From IMG/VR virus record IMGVR_UViG_3300002460_000048, positions 1-41,190 of that record: 41,190 nt of DNA; one strand, written 5' to 3'. A model generated the notes under the pieces. It was not told the DNA's origin. It saw nothing but the letters and a program-made list of their open reading frames with translations, and made no database searches. This document shows, piece after piece, positions 27,996-36,416 of this stretch (position 1 is the first letter of the stretch; every line of letters starts with the position of its first letter). The translations under genes were made by a program, and so were the position numbers. This stretch comes from a virus.

Positions 27996-28632
27996 AAACT
28001 ATCCTGGGATTGATCGAGCCTTAGAGAGATGGAGGTTGAAAAAGGTTGTTATTCCGCCTGAACAGCGTAAGATTTACGAGGTATTGGCGACCACTCATCA
28101 AGGAAAGACTTTTGTAGACATTGGTTCTAGCTTTGGTGTAGGTTCTAATATTTTAAGCCACCGAGCATTGGGAGTTTGGGCAATAGACAAAGAGCAAGAG
28201 TTAATTGACTTTGGTACAGCCTTGTTTGCTTCCCCTCGGCTGAAGTTTGATATATATGACCTCCTGAGCCCCCCAAATCGTCCTACAGCCACTTTTGATG
28301 TGGTAGTGATGCTGGAGGTACTTGAACATTTGGTTAGGGATCAATGGGAGGCTGCTCTGAGTAACATAAAGAGATTCTTCAAAGAAGGTACGATTGGTTA
28401 TATTTCTACACCGAATCGTAGTGCTCCAGAATTAACTGGAGATCATCCTCAAAATGAACTTCATACTTACGAGGCTACGGCAGGAGAGTTTTACGAGATG
28501 ATGACTAAACATTTTAGAGCAGTGACGCTTTTCAGCGTACCTAAGTTGAAAGAGTTTGCTCAAGAGGAGACTTGTGATGGCAGTACTACTGAAACACCTT
28601 TAATAGCCAGATTAGAAGGAGGCGTTATATGA
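27970..28632 (+). CDS. class I SAM-dependent methyltransferase
   Basis: 220 residues. Motif I KTFVDIGSSFGVGSNIL, acidic post-I AIDKEQE, motif II FDVVVMLEVLEHL typical of Methyltransf_11/23 proteins. It overlaps the GT4 gene by 26 nt and is coupled to the next by ATGA. Within a glycan operon it probably methylates a sugar hydroxyl or carboxyl; substrate unknown. Confidence 0.75.
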   Translation: MEYQENEPKNYPGIDRALERWRLKKVVIPPEQRKIYEVLATTHQGKTFVDIGSSFGVGSNILSHRALGVWAIDKEQELIDFGTALFASPRLKFDIYDLLSPPNRPTATFDVVVMLEVLEHLVRDQWEAALSNIKRFFKEGTIGYISTPNRSAPELTGDHPQNELHTYEATAGEFYEMMTKHFRAVTLFSVPKLKEFAQEETCDGSTTETPLIARLEGGVI

Positions 28633-29516
28633 GTAAGATTTTATTAACGGGTTCGGCGGGATTTATCGGGCGTAACTTGCTGGTGGAGCTACTCAACCGA
28701 GGACATGAGGTTACTTCCCTTGATCGTCTGTTTGGTGCGGATTTATCTGATCGGGAGACTATTGACCAAAATGTAAAGATAGTAGATCAGGTGATCCATT
28801 TAGCCGCCATTGCTGACCTTAATTACGCTCGAGAACACCCTGAACAAACATTTAAAACTAATATTGAAGGGACTTGGAACATAGCTGAGTTTAGTGCTAA
28901 ACATAACAAGAGATTGCTCTATGCCTCTACATGTTGTATTTACGGTGATCAGGATTTTGAGAAGTATCCAGAAACTACAGAAGAGTCGCCACCTAATCCA
29001 AATGAAATTTATGCTTACTCTAAATATATCGGTGAGCTAATTATTAAAAGTTTTAACTTTACGCACGGGTTAAATTATGTAAACATGAGGTTTCCAACCA
29101 CTTTCGGTGAGCCAGGACAAAGAGAGGTCTTAGGTGTCAAGATATTCTTTCGACAAGCGATGGAGGGTAAGCCCATTACAGTTCATGGAGACGGCTTACA
29201 AACCCGAACTCTTACCCACATATCAGACTTGGTTGAAGCGGTGGTTAGGTTAGTAGAAAAGCCAGACTTAAACAATTTTGCTATTAATCTCTCTACCGAA
29301 GAAAGCGTATCGGCTAACGATATGGCAGAACAGATCAGGACTATTACAGGTTCGACTTCTCCAATTATTCACGTTGGGCAAAGGCCAGGCCAAACAATGA
29401 AAGAAGCAATTAAATCTACAAAGGCTAAAGAGTTACTTGATTGGGAAGCTAAAGTTAAGTTTGAAGATGGGCTTAATCAGTGCTATGAAGTTTTACTGAA
29501 GGAGAAAAGTAAATGA
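28629..29516 (+). CDS. NAD-dependent epimerase/dehydratase (extended SDR)
   Basis: 295 residues. Nucleotide motif GSAGFIGRNL (9-18 region), HLAAIAD, catalytic Ser/Thr in YASTCCIYG, Tyr-x3-Lys in YAYSKYIGE, and downstream RFPTTFGEPGQ. All catalytic residues are present. Family includes UDP-glucose 4-epimerase and dTDP/GDP-sugar reductases; which sugar nucleotide is used cannot be read. ATGA overlaps on both sides. Confidence 0.8.
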   Translation: MSKILLTGSAGFIGRNLLVELLNRGHEVTSLDRLFGADLSDRETIDQNVKIVDQVIHLAAIADLNYAREHPEQTFKTNIEGTWNIAEFSAKHNKRLLYASTCCIYGDQDFEKYPETTEESPPNPNEIYAYSKYIGELIIKSFNFTHGLNYVNMRFPTTFGEPGQREVLGVKIFFRQAMEGKPITVHGDGLQTRTLTHISDLVEAVVRLVEKPDLNNFAINLSTEESVSANDMAEQIRTITGSTSPIIHVGQRPGQTMKEAIKSTKAKELLDWEAKVKFEDGLNQCYEVLLKEKSK

Positions 29517-30286
29517 CTGTTGGGATATGCGGATATGGAAAAGTAGGCCAAGCAGTAACTAGCCTTTTCTCAAAAAACGGTACTATTCCCCGTGTGTATG
29601 ACCCTCCATTGGAAAGAAATGATTTAAATACTTTTAAAAGTGATTACTTGTTTATTTGTGTACCTACCCCACCTAACCCGAATGGCAGTTGTGATACAAG
29701 TATTGTAGAAGCTACTTTAGCTAAATCTGAGGCTAAAATAAACATTATCCGCTCGACTGTTTGGGTTGGGTTTACTGATTTTATGAAGGATAGGTTTATG
29801 AAGGAAATGAAGCGTATTGTGTTTATGCCAGAGTACGGGCCTTCAGAGTTTCCAAACCATCCTTTTAACGATGTTAGTAAGATTCCCTGGGCTGTGGTTG
29901 GTGGAACACCATCTGATACAGCCGAAGTAGCAGACTTATGGGAAAAACTGCTTTACAATGTAAAAGTATTTCAAACCCAGGCTAGGATCGCAGAGTTATT
30001 AAAGTTGGTTGAAAATGCCTATTTTTACTCTAAATTAACTTTCTTTAATCAGGTTTACGATATTTGCAAAGTCTATAGTATTGACTATGATGATCTGCGC
30101 ATGATGCTTACAGAAGACCCTAGAATTGATTCAGACCACACTTTTATTCATGACAATAACAGAAAGATAGGTGGACGCTGTTTGCCTAAAGATATGGATA
30201 ATTTGATTCATGGCGTGAAACAGTACAATAATATTAGTGTGGAGTTCTTGGAATTATTAAGGAGCCTAAATGAGAAACGAAAGTAA
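29513..30286 (+). CDS. UDP-glucose/GDP-mannose dehydrogenase-like, C-terminal domain absent
   Basis: 257 residues against about 430 for typical Ugd. NAD-binding GYGKVGQA (7-14), FICVPTPPNPNG, RSTVWVG (80-86), the central dimer helix LLKLVENAYFYSKLTFFNQV and the catalytic Cys223 in GGRCLPKD are kept, but the C-terminal UDP-binding domain is missing. It may work on a different substrate or need a partner protein. In the pathway it would make a uronic acid donor. Confidence 0.75.
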   Translation: MTVGICGYGKVGQAVTSLFSKNGTIPRVYDPPLERNDLNTFKSDYLFICVPTPPNPNGSCDTSIVEATLAKSEAKINIIRSTVWVGFTDFMKDRFMKEMKRIVFMPEYGPSEFPNHPFNDVSKIPWAVVGGTPSDTAEVADLWEKLLYNVKVFQTQARIAELLKLVENAYFYSKLTFFNQVYDICKVYSIDYDDLRMMLTEDPRIDSDHTFIHDNNRKIGGRCLPKDMDNLIHGVKQYNNISVEFLELLRSLNEKRK

Positions 30287-31214
30287 TCTTGATATATTGC
30301 AAGACCAGCTAGAAGAGTTGCTAAGGAAAGAGGCTGATAAAGTTAAAGGGTTACCTTTAGCCTTATCAGGCGGTGTGGATAGCAGCCTTTTGGCGGCTTT
30401 GGCTGAACCAAGATATGTGGTGAGTGTAGGGTTGCCAGTAGGTAAACACAACGAGACTGATTATTCAAAGAAGGTGGCAGATCATCTAGGGATTGAGCAA
30501 ATTATAATTTACCCTGATGATGACAAGTTTGATAACTACTTTGAAAAGGCTGTAAGGGCGATTGGTAGGCCGATACCTCACTTCAACATTTTTCCTTTGT
30601 ATTGTATGTACGAGTACTTATCTTCAAGGGGTGAGTTGGCTTTGGTGTTAGGTGATGGGCCAGATGAAACAATGTGCGGGTATGGCAGGAACTTAATAAT
30701 GGAGTACCTTTACAGGATTTACAACTTTGATGCCTTTGAAACTTACAAACCAACTATTGATAAGGTACTGCCAAACTTTCTGGAAAGTTACCTAAAGGTG
30801 TTGGGCAAAGAAGATGCAGTGCTACCTAATCTTGAAGGTTTAAGCCGTGATCAGATAATGTGCCGTTTGGATATGGATTTGATGAGGCCAGACATGGACG
30901 ATATGAGCAACAAGATAGCTGAATCCTTTGGTATCACCAACATTAGGCCATATCAAGATAACCAAGAAGTTGATAACTTTATGTACGAGTTACCTTTAGA
31001 AGCAAAGATTCATGGAGTGGAATATGGCAAGTACCTATTGAGGAGAATTGCTGAGAAGTATCTTCCAAAGGAGATTGCATGGAGAAAAGCTAAAGTTGGT
31101 GGGCCTGTATTTAATGTAAACATATTTAAAGGTTGGGATAAAACTGATGGGGAATTTGGAAAAAAGACTTACTTAGAGAAACAGCAGAAGATACTAAATA
31201 ATGACTACAATTAG
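30270..31214 (+). CDS. asparagine-synthetase-like amidotransferase without glutaminase domain
   Basis: 314 residues. ATP-pyrophosphatase loop LALSGGVDSSLLAAL (about 31-45), then LVLGDGPDETMCGYGRN, the AsnB synthetase-domain signature, and a C-terminal GKYLLRRIAEKYLPKEIAWR. The N-terminal Cys-dependent glutaminase of AsnB is absent, so it must use ammonia or a separate amidase. Related proteins amidate sugar carboxylates in surface glycan loci; next to the dehydrogenase this would make a uronamide (inference). Confidence 0.75.
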   Translation: MRNESNLDILQDQLEELLRKEADKVKGLPLALSGGVDSSLLAALAEPRYVVSVGLPVGKHNETDYSKKVADHLGIEQIIIYPDDDKFDNYFEKAVRAIGRPIPHFNIFPLYCMYEYLSSRGELALVLGDGPDETMCGYGRNLIMEYLYRIYNFDAFETYKPTIDKVLPNFLESYLKVLGKEDAVLPNLEGLSRDQIMCRLDMDLMRPDMDDMSNKIAESFGITNIRPYQDNQEVDNFMYELPLEAKIHGVEYGKYLLRRIAEKYLPKEIAWRKAKVGGPVFNVNIFKGWDKTDGEFGKKTYLEKQQKILNNDYN

Positions 31215-31905
31215 TGTAATTGTTACCCACTGGGCTCAAAATGATCTCCGTTCAGAGACTATGCGAACATGTGTACTGTCTCTGATAAATACCACTAAAG
31301 ATACTCCATGCGAGATTATTGTAGTTGATAATGGGGAAAGCTATGAGGACTCTGTTTGGTTACTGCAACAGGTTAATAGGAAGAATATACATCACTACAT
31401 CAGAAATAGCGAAAACCTCTATTTTGGTTACGCTCGTAATCAGGCCATAAAGCTGTCTATGGGGGACTATATTGTGGTAAGTGATAATGATATTGAGTAC
31501 AAACCTGGTTGGATTGAGGAGTGTGTAAAAATACTTGAGGCTTTTCCAGAGGAGAAGCTATTGGTAACTCCATTGAAAACAGATAGGGAACACCGATCAG
31601 AGAAGTATTGGAGAGGGATTCGTACAGTTGAAGGTAAGAGTTACTTGTTAAACGCACGGGCTGGGTCTAATTCCTGGATGATGAGGCGGGAAACATTTGA
31701 GGAAGTAGGGAGGTTTGTAAACCATAGGATTGCAGGTTCTAAGTGGATTGTGGCGGCTAATAATAAAGGTTATAACGTTGTTACTATGGAAACTGAGCCT
31801 TTAGCTGTCGATATGGGTTTTACCAAAGGGTACAATTTTAAGGAGACACCAATATTGAAGAAAGTTCTTACGGACGGATCAGAAGTAATATTAAATGAAG
31901 GATAA
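31201..31905 (+). CDS. GT2-type glycosyltransferase (GT-A)
   Basis: 234 residues. SVIVTHWAQND, then EIIVVDNGESYED, the NxGYARN-type helix (LYFGYARNQAI) and the metal-binding GDYIVVSDNDIEYKPGW. A later SNSWMMRRETFEEVGRF is the GT2 acceptor-region motif. Overlaps the amidotransferase gene by 14 nt. Donor and acceptor unknown. Confidence 0.8.
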   Translation: MTTISVIVTHWAQNDLRSETMRTCVLSLINTTKDTPCEIIVVDNGESYEDSVWLLQQVNRKNIHHYIRNSENLYFGYARNQAIKLSMGDYIVVSDNDIEYKPGWIEECVKILEAFPEEKLLVTPLKTDREHRSEKYWRGIRTVEGKSYLLNARAGSNSWMMRRETFEEVGRFVNHRIAGSKWIVAANNKGYNVVTMETEPLAVDMGFTKGYNFKETPILKKVLTDGSEVILNEG

Positions 31906-31907
31906 AG

Positions 31908-32594
31908 ATGAACTCTTTAGCAATCAATTTAATGACCTATCAAGCAGAATATCTTTTGCCATTTGTTTTAAAAGCAGTTCTGCCTTTTGTGGAAGAGGCT
32001 CATGTAATAGACACAGGCTCAACTGATAAAACAATGGAAATATTAAAAGAGATTAAAACGTCATATCCATTTTTAGAGTATGAACAATTTGATGTCCAAC
32101 ATTTAGGGAGGACTTGGGTAGATGATGCGAAAAATGTAGCTTTAACTGAACTGTTAAATAAATTGAGAACTAAGACTAAATCTGAATGGATACTAAAAAT
32201 TGATGATGATGAGGTCTTTCCTGATTTAACTATGCAAGACATACTTGACTTAGAACCGCCTCCAGATCGCCTTGTTTATTCCTGTTATTTTTATCACTTA
32301 GAAGGCGACCATATTCTTAACCCCTACTATCATAGGGGTTTCCATCCCATTAGGCTACTTAAAAATATTCCAGAGATAACTTGGGAAGGTAACTTTGGTT
32401 ATGAAGTTGTTGCTTACAAAGGGCATAGATTAAGTTCAAGAAGGTATCAAGGAGTTAGACATCCGTTTCTTCATGTAGGCGAGTTGAGAACTGGAATTTG
32501 GAAACATGATTACCGATTTCATGCACCTGGACATTGTGGTATTCCGATTCCAGAGGAGTACAGAAAATACTTACCCACAAAAAATAAACTATGA
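31908..32594 (+). CDS. GT2-type glycosyltransferase
   Basis: 228 residues. AINLMTYQAEYLLPFVL, HVIDTGSTDKTMEIL and the metal motif EWILKIDDDEVFPDL place it in GT2 (WaaE/KdtX-like TPR-less group). More AT-rich than its neighbours. Overlaps the HNH gene by ATGA. Confidence 0.78.
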   Translation: MNSLAINLMTYQAEYLLPFVLKAVLPFVEEAHVIDTGSTDKTMEILKEIKTSYPFLEYEQFDVQHLGRTWVDDAKNVALTELLNKLRTKTKSEWILKIDDDEVFPDLTMQDILDLEPPPDRLVYSCYFYHLEGDHILNPYYHRGFHPIRLLKNIPEITWEGNFGYEVVAYKGHRLSSRRYQGVRHPFLHVGELRTGIWKHDYRFHAPGHCGIPIPEEYRKYLPTKNKL

Positions 32595-33067
32595 AAAAGA
32601 TTATGTTTTCTAAAAATAAGTTTGCTATTGTAGATGATGATAACTTTTTGGAGTTGGTTAAATTTAAATGGAGCTACAGTAATGGTTACGTCTATAGACC
32701 CATTAAGAATTTAAATAAAAAACAGTTTAATATTTTGATGCACAGGCAGATAATGGGTTTTCCTCGAAATAAGCAAATAGACCACATTAATCACAACACT
32801 TTAGACAATCGCAAAATAAATTTAAGAATTTGTAGTTCCGCAGAAAATGTAAGAAACCAAAGGCTACATAAAGATAATACTTGGGGATTCAAAGGAGTTA
32901 GTTGTAGCAATGACAGAAAAAATAAAAGATTTATTGCCAGGATTGTGTTTAATAGGAAACAAATATTTTTAGGAAGATTCTATTCAGCAGAAGATGCAAC
33001 TGTAGTATATGACCAAGCAGCTAAAAAGTATTTTAAGGAGTTTGCGTATGTACCAAACCAAACTTGA
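32591..33067 (+). CDS. HNH homing endonuclease with AP2 domain
   Basis: 158 residues. The HNH core MHRQIMGFPRNKQIDHINHN, LDNRKINLRICS and an AP2-like C-terminus (GFKGVSCSNDRKNKRFIARI, LGRFYSAEDATVVYDQAA) are the classic phage free-standing homing nuclease. Such genes spread into cognate sites by double-strand break repair. It lies between two GT2 genes, overlapping both ends, and is AT-rich: a recent insertion. Confidence 0.88.
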   Translation: MKKIMFSKNKFAIVDDDNFLELVKFKWSYSNGYVYRPIKNLNKKQFNILMHRQIMGFPRNKQIDHINHNTLDNRKINLRICSSAENVRNQRLHKDNTWGFKGVSCSNDRKNKRFIARIVFNRKQIFLGRFYSAEDATVVYDQAAKKYFKEFAYVPNQT

Positions 33068-33734
33068 AGTAATTGTTCAATCTAAATATCAAGCTATTCT
33101 TGATGAATTTCTGCTTGGGTTTAAACCAACAACTGAAAAGTTTGCTAACTTAAAACTCCATGTTTTACAAGGAACTGACTTTGGGGCTCCAGCAATCAAT
33201 CCAATTCTAATAGATGCCTACAAGTCTGGAACTTTCGCTCTTGGTGTGTTAAATGACGATCTTTGGTTCGTTGAAGGATGGCTGGAAGATGTAGTAAATA
33301 AACTGCAAACTTATGATGCGGTATCTCCTGGCTATGTGGAAACAGATAATTTTGATAAGTTCTTACAGGCTATCGAGAAAACGGAAGAAGAAGATGGAGT
33401 GGTTGAACATTTCTATGGCCCTTGTGGTTTCTTTAAGACAAAGATATTTAGGCAAATTGGAATGTTTGATGAGCAATTTAGCTGGAGTTGTGATGACTTA
33501 GATTTAGCTTGGAGGATGAAGTTGAATGGGCTGAAGTCAGTAACTAGCAAAAAGATTACTACTGGACATTTAGTTGGAGCAACTAGAAATAAAAGTAACG
33601 AAAGTATATCGGCGTGGAATGTCGCTTCGGATAAAGCTAAACAGCAGTTTTACGACAAGCATGGATATCAATCTTATCGTGATATAAGGAAAGAATATAA
33701 AAAGGCTCATCAGTATTTCGTGGAATTTAAATAA
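33048..33734 (+). CDS. GT2-type glycosyltransferase
   Basis: 228 residues from ATG 33048, which has AAGGAG 8 nt upstream; an in-frame ATG at 33009 lies inside the HNH gene. VLNDDLWFVEGWLEDV (metal motif), FYGPCGFFKTKIFRQIGMFD and the Asp-Asp motif SWSCDDLDLAWRMKLNG are the GT2 acceptor/catalytic motifs. The usual N-terminal strand is short. Confidence 0.72.
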   Translation: MYQTKLEVIVQSKYQAILDEFLLGFKPTTEKFANLKLHVLQGTDFGAPAINPILIDAYKSGTFALGVLNDDLWFVEGWLEDVVNKLQTYDAVSPGYVETDNFDKFLQAIEKTEEEDGVVEHFYGPCGFFKTKIFRQIGMFDEQFSWSCDDLDLAWRMKLNGLKSVTSKKITTGHLVGATRNKSNESISAWNVASDKAKQQFYDKHGYQSYRDIRKEYKKAHQYFVEFK

Positions 33735-33735
33735 T

Positions 33736-34320
33736 ATGAGACTTAATATTGGTAATATAGTCAAAGCACACAGCCCACTAGGATTAGATTCATTGGTTAT
33801 AGATTGTGGTGGTTATGAAGGGGAATATTCACAAGAGATTCACGATAAGTGGAATCCAAATATTATTATTTTTGAACCCGTGCCTAAATTTTACGAGCTC
33901 TGTAAAGAAAGATTTAAAAATGATAATAAAGTTAAAGTTTTTCCTTATGCTCTCGGCAATGAAGTTGGGATGAGAAAGCTTTATGTTAATAAGGATGGTA
34001 CTTCTTTTTATCAAGAATGGGCTAAGTCTGATGATTCCATTGAGGTTAATGTCGTTAAATTGAGTGATTTTATTAAGGATAAGCACGTTGATATTCTTGC
34101 GATGAATTGTGAGGGAGCAGAATTTGATATTTTGCAGGATCTCCACAAAAATAATTTAATGCCTAATATTGAGGAGATATTGGTTCAATTTCATAGAGTA
34201 CCAGAGGTATTTGATGAAAAGTATGATCTAACAATTGATATTCTTAAAAAGACACATAATGACATATTTGATTTCAAAGAAAAATTTTATTTCAAATGGC
34301 AATTATGGAGGAAAAAGTGA
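33736..34320 (+). CDS. FkbM-family methyltransferase
   Basis: 194 residues. DSLVIDCGGYEGEYSQEI (motif I), IIIFEPVPKFYELC, and the family motif ILAMNCEGAEFDIL. FkbM enzymes methylate sugar hydroxyls in glycans and macrolides. Clearly AT-rich relative to the gmd and terminase genes, which suggests separate acquisition. Confidence 0.8.
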   Translation: MRLNIGNIVKAHSPLGLDSLVIDCGGYEGEYSQEIHDKWNPNIIIFEPVPKFYELCKERFKNDNKVKVFPYALGNEVGMRKLYVNKDGTSFYQEWAKSDDSIEVNVVKLSDFIKDKHVDILAMNCEGAEFDILQDLHKNNLMPNIEEILVQFHRVPEVFDEKYDLTIDILKKTHNDIFDFKEKFYFKWQLWRKK

Positions 34321-34805
34321 AAATAAATGTGGGAAGTGGAAAAAGGTATATTACAGGATTTCTAAACATTGATGTAGAAGAACGCTACCATCCTGACGTC
34401 ATAGCAGACTTCAGAACTCTGACGTATTCTGATGTTGAGGAAATCCACGCTCGACATTTGCTGGAGCATTTCGGTAGGGATGAGGCAATCAGGGTGCTGA
34501 AACAATGGCACTCCTGGTTAAAACCTGGTGGAACCCTTTTACTTGAAGTACCAGACTTTGAAGGGATTGTGGAGGATTGGAATAGCAATGACAAATATTG
34601 GTTGGTCAGGCACGCTTATGGTTCACAGGGAGAAGATGATTGGGCCTACCATAAAGATGGTTGGTATGAGGATAAGTTTAGGGAAGTTTTACCACAAGTA
34701 GGCTTTGAGATTGTAGATATGAAAAAGACACGTTCCCGTGTAAGAATTTCTCCAACAGAGAAGTATGCTTTACCAAACATTACTCTAGTAGCGAGGAAGA
34801 AATGA
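34317..34805 (+). CDS. class I SAM methyltransferase
   Basis: GTG 34317 is taken as start because GGAGG (34307-34311) lies 5 nt upstream and GTGA overlaps the previous stop; ATGs at 34296 and 34305 are further in. 162 residues: KINVGSGKRYITGFLNIDVE (motif I), IHARHLLEHFGRDEAI, WLKPGGTLLLEVPDFEGI. A glycan-cluster methyltransferase type; substrate unknown. Confidence 0.75.
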   Translation: MKINVGSGKRYITGFLNIDVEERYHPDVIADFRTLTYSDVEEIHARHLLEHFGRDEAIRVLKQWHSWLKPGGTLLLEVPDFEGIVEDWNSNDKYWLVRHAYGSQGEDDWAYHKDGWYEDKFREVLPQVGFEIVDMKKTRSRVRISPTEKYALPNITLVARKK

Positions 34806-35431
34806 ATGATCAACCGTACTGGGATTCCGTGTGGCAAAAGTTTCGTTATGATGATAGAAAGGATGTTTTAACTGCAATGGCGGATAGAGCAAATTCTTCT
34901 GGTTATTGGGATTCTTTATGGAATAGCCCAAAACGTAAGGTTGAAAAATATTCAATGCAGTGGGCTTGGTGGAGGATTCAAGAGTTTGGAGCTAAGTCTG
35001 TCTTAGATGTAGGTTGTGGTAATGGCAGACTTTTGTATGGGGTAAAAGATACTTGTGAGGTATTTGGTATTGACATATCTCCCGTAGCCATAGAAAGAAT
35101 GAAAAAGGAATACGGTATAGATGGATTGGCTATGGATGTTTACGAGATGGATAAATTAGACCGCAAGTTTGATTTCGTTGCGATCAACCATACTCTTGAG
35201 CATTTATGGCGTGATGAAGATATAGTGAGATTGTCATTTAATAGGCTTAATGACGGGGGTCATTTATTTGTAGCTGTTCCAAACAATATATCAGGGCCAG
35301 ATGAGACTGAGGAGCATGTTAGAAAGTATGATAGTACTATGTTGACACACTTGCTAACAAAGATTTTTGGTAACTGTACCATTAAAGTAATAGGTACACA
35401 CCTGATAGGGACAGCGGAAAAAAATGCTTAA
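34802..35431 (+). CDS. class I SAM methyltransferase
   Basis: 209 residues. An extra N-terminal 60 residues (YWDSVWQKFRYDDRKDVLTA) precede motif I KSVLDVGCGNGRLLYG, then VFGIDISPVAIERMK, FDFVAINHTLEHLW and DGGHLFVAVPNNI. All SAM motifs are intact. ATGA overlap with the previous gene, 8-nt overlap with the next. Confidence 0.8.
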   Translation: MNDQPYWDSVWQKFRYDDRKDVLTAMADRANSSGYWDSLWNSPKRKVEKYSMQWAWWRIQEFGAKSVLDVGCGNGRLLYGVKDTCEVFGIDISPVAIERMKKEYGIDGLAMDVYEMDKLDRKFDFVAINHTLEHLWRDEDIVRLSFNRLNDGGHLFVAVPNNISGPDETEEHVRKYDSTMLTHLLTKIFGNCTIKVIGTHLIGTAEKNA

Positions 35432-35951
35432 AATTTGTTGCCATGACGTTTTACAATCTAGTCATTTTAGTTCAAGTCAGTTGAAAGCTTTTGAAATAAA
35501 GTCTCCATTTGAATGGTTTAAGGAAGCTACAGAAAAGTGGCAAGACTACCCCCTTGTCTTAGCGGTAGTGGTAGAAGGAGTTAATCAATACCCAGAGTGG
35601 ATTAAATACATTGGAGACCACCCCAAATGGACTGTTCAGTCTCATGGGTTACATCATTGGAACTATAAACATCTTACTTATAATATGGCGGTTGATGAAT
35701 TAACTTTATCGAAAAAGTTGCTAGAAAAAACCTTTGGTCAAAAAGTTACTGAATTTTACCCTCCAAGGTTAGCTTATAATGACTTTACTCAACAGGCTGC
35801 TAAAGAAGCAGGGATGGTTGAAGTCAGGGAGAATTTTAGACCTAATCATTGGCTTAATGATAGAAGTATTCCTTCAATCTATTTTCATTATTGGAGCGGG
35901 GGTAATTTAAAGTTAATGGAGAAAGTATGCCAACTATTGCAAGAAAACTAA
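35424..35951 (+). CDS. polysaccharide deacetylase-like (NodB/CE4-type)
   Basis: 175 residues. KICCHDVLQSSHF at the N-terminus supplies the His-Asp pair, QSHGLHHWNYKHLT the SHxxHH metal motif, and EFYPPRLAYND the Pro/Arg motif of the CE4 fold. It would remove N-acetyl groups from an amino sugar. Smaller than secreted NodB proteins and without signal peptide, so it acts in the cytoplasm. Confidence 0.7.
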   Translation: MLKICCHDVLQSSHFSSSQLKAFEIKSPFEWFKEATEKWQDYPLVLAVVVEGVNQYPEWIKYIGDHPKWTVQSHGLHHWNYKHLTYNMAVDELTLSKKLLEKTFGQKVTEFYPPRLAYNDFTQQAAKEAGMVEVRENFRPNHWLNDRSIPSIYFHYWSGGNLKLMEKVCQLLQEN

Positions 35952-36403
35952 TAAACAGATCAATAGAAGAATATTCTAAACAGGTAAAAGGTAAAGTCCT
36001 CTTTGTTGGAGTGAATCATCAATGGCAGGATCATTATGCCAAATTGTTTGATGAGTTTGTAACAATGGATATAAGGAAAAATGTAGTAAAACCTGATATT
36101 TATGGGGATATTCAAAACTGTCCAGAAATACCAAAAGAGTCTTTTGATGGTGTAATTATGACTGGAGTTTGGGAATTACTTAAACGTCCATCAGAAGCAA
36201 TGTATGAAATCAACCGAATACTTAAATCAGATAATTTAGCTTTAATTTGTGTTCCAGGAGTAATGTTTTACAAAGATAAGCCTACTGTAGATTTAGATAA
36301 TTTAACTTCTACTTTTTATCCAATGAGAGTGGAAGAAGTAAGGGTTATTTATTATAAATCTAATGACCCCTTTTATTTCGCAGTCATAGCGAGGAAGTGC
36401 TAA
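35927..36403 (+). CDS. methyltransferase-like protein (Methyltransf_11-type)
   Basis: 158 residues. KGKVLFVGVNHQWQDHYAKL is a degraded motif I (Gly-rich turn replaced by GVNHQW), then FVTMDIRKNV, FDGVIMTGVWELLKRP, ILKSDNLALICVPG. Activity is doubtful because of the altered SAM loop. Overlaps the deacetylase by 25 nt. AT-rich. Confidence 0.6.
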   Translation: MPTIARKLINRSIEEYSKQVKGKVLFVGVNHQWQDHYAKLFDEFVTMDIRKNVVKPDIYGDIQNCPEIPKESFDGVIMTGVWELLKRPSEAMYEINRILKSDNLALICVPGVMFYKDKPTVDLDNLTSTFYPMRVEEVRVIYYKSNDPFYFAVIARKC

Positions 36404-36416
36404 GTTTGGTATACCT

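Noticed and set aside
36410-36416. Promoter TATACC before the 36417 glycosyltransferase
   Set aside because: Only one base separates it from the ATG, too close for a leaderless start.
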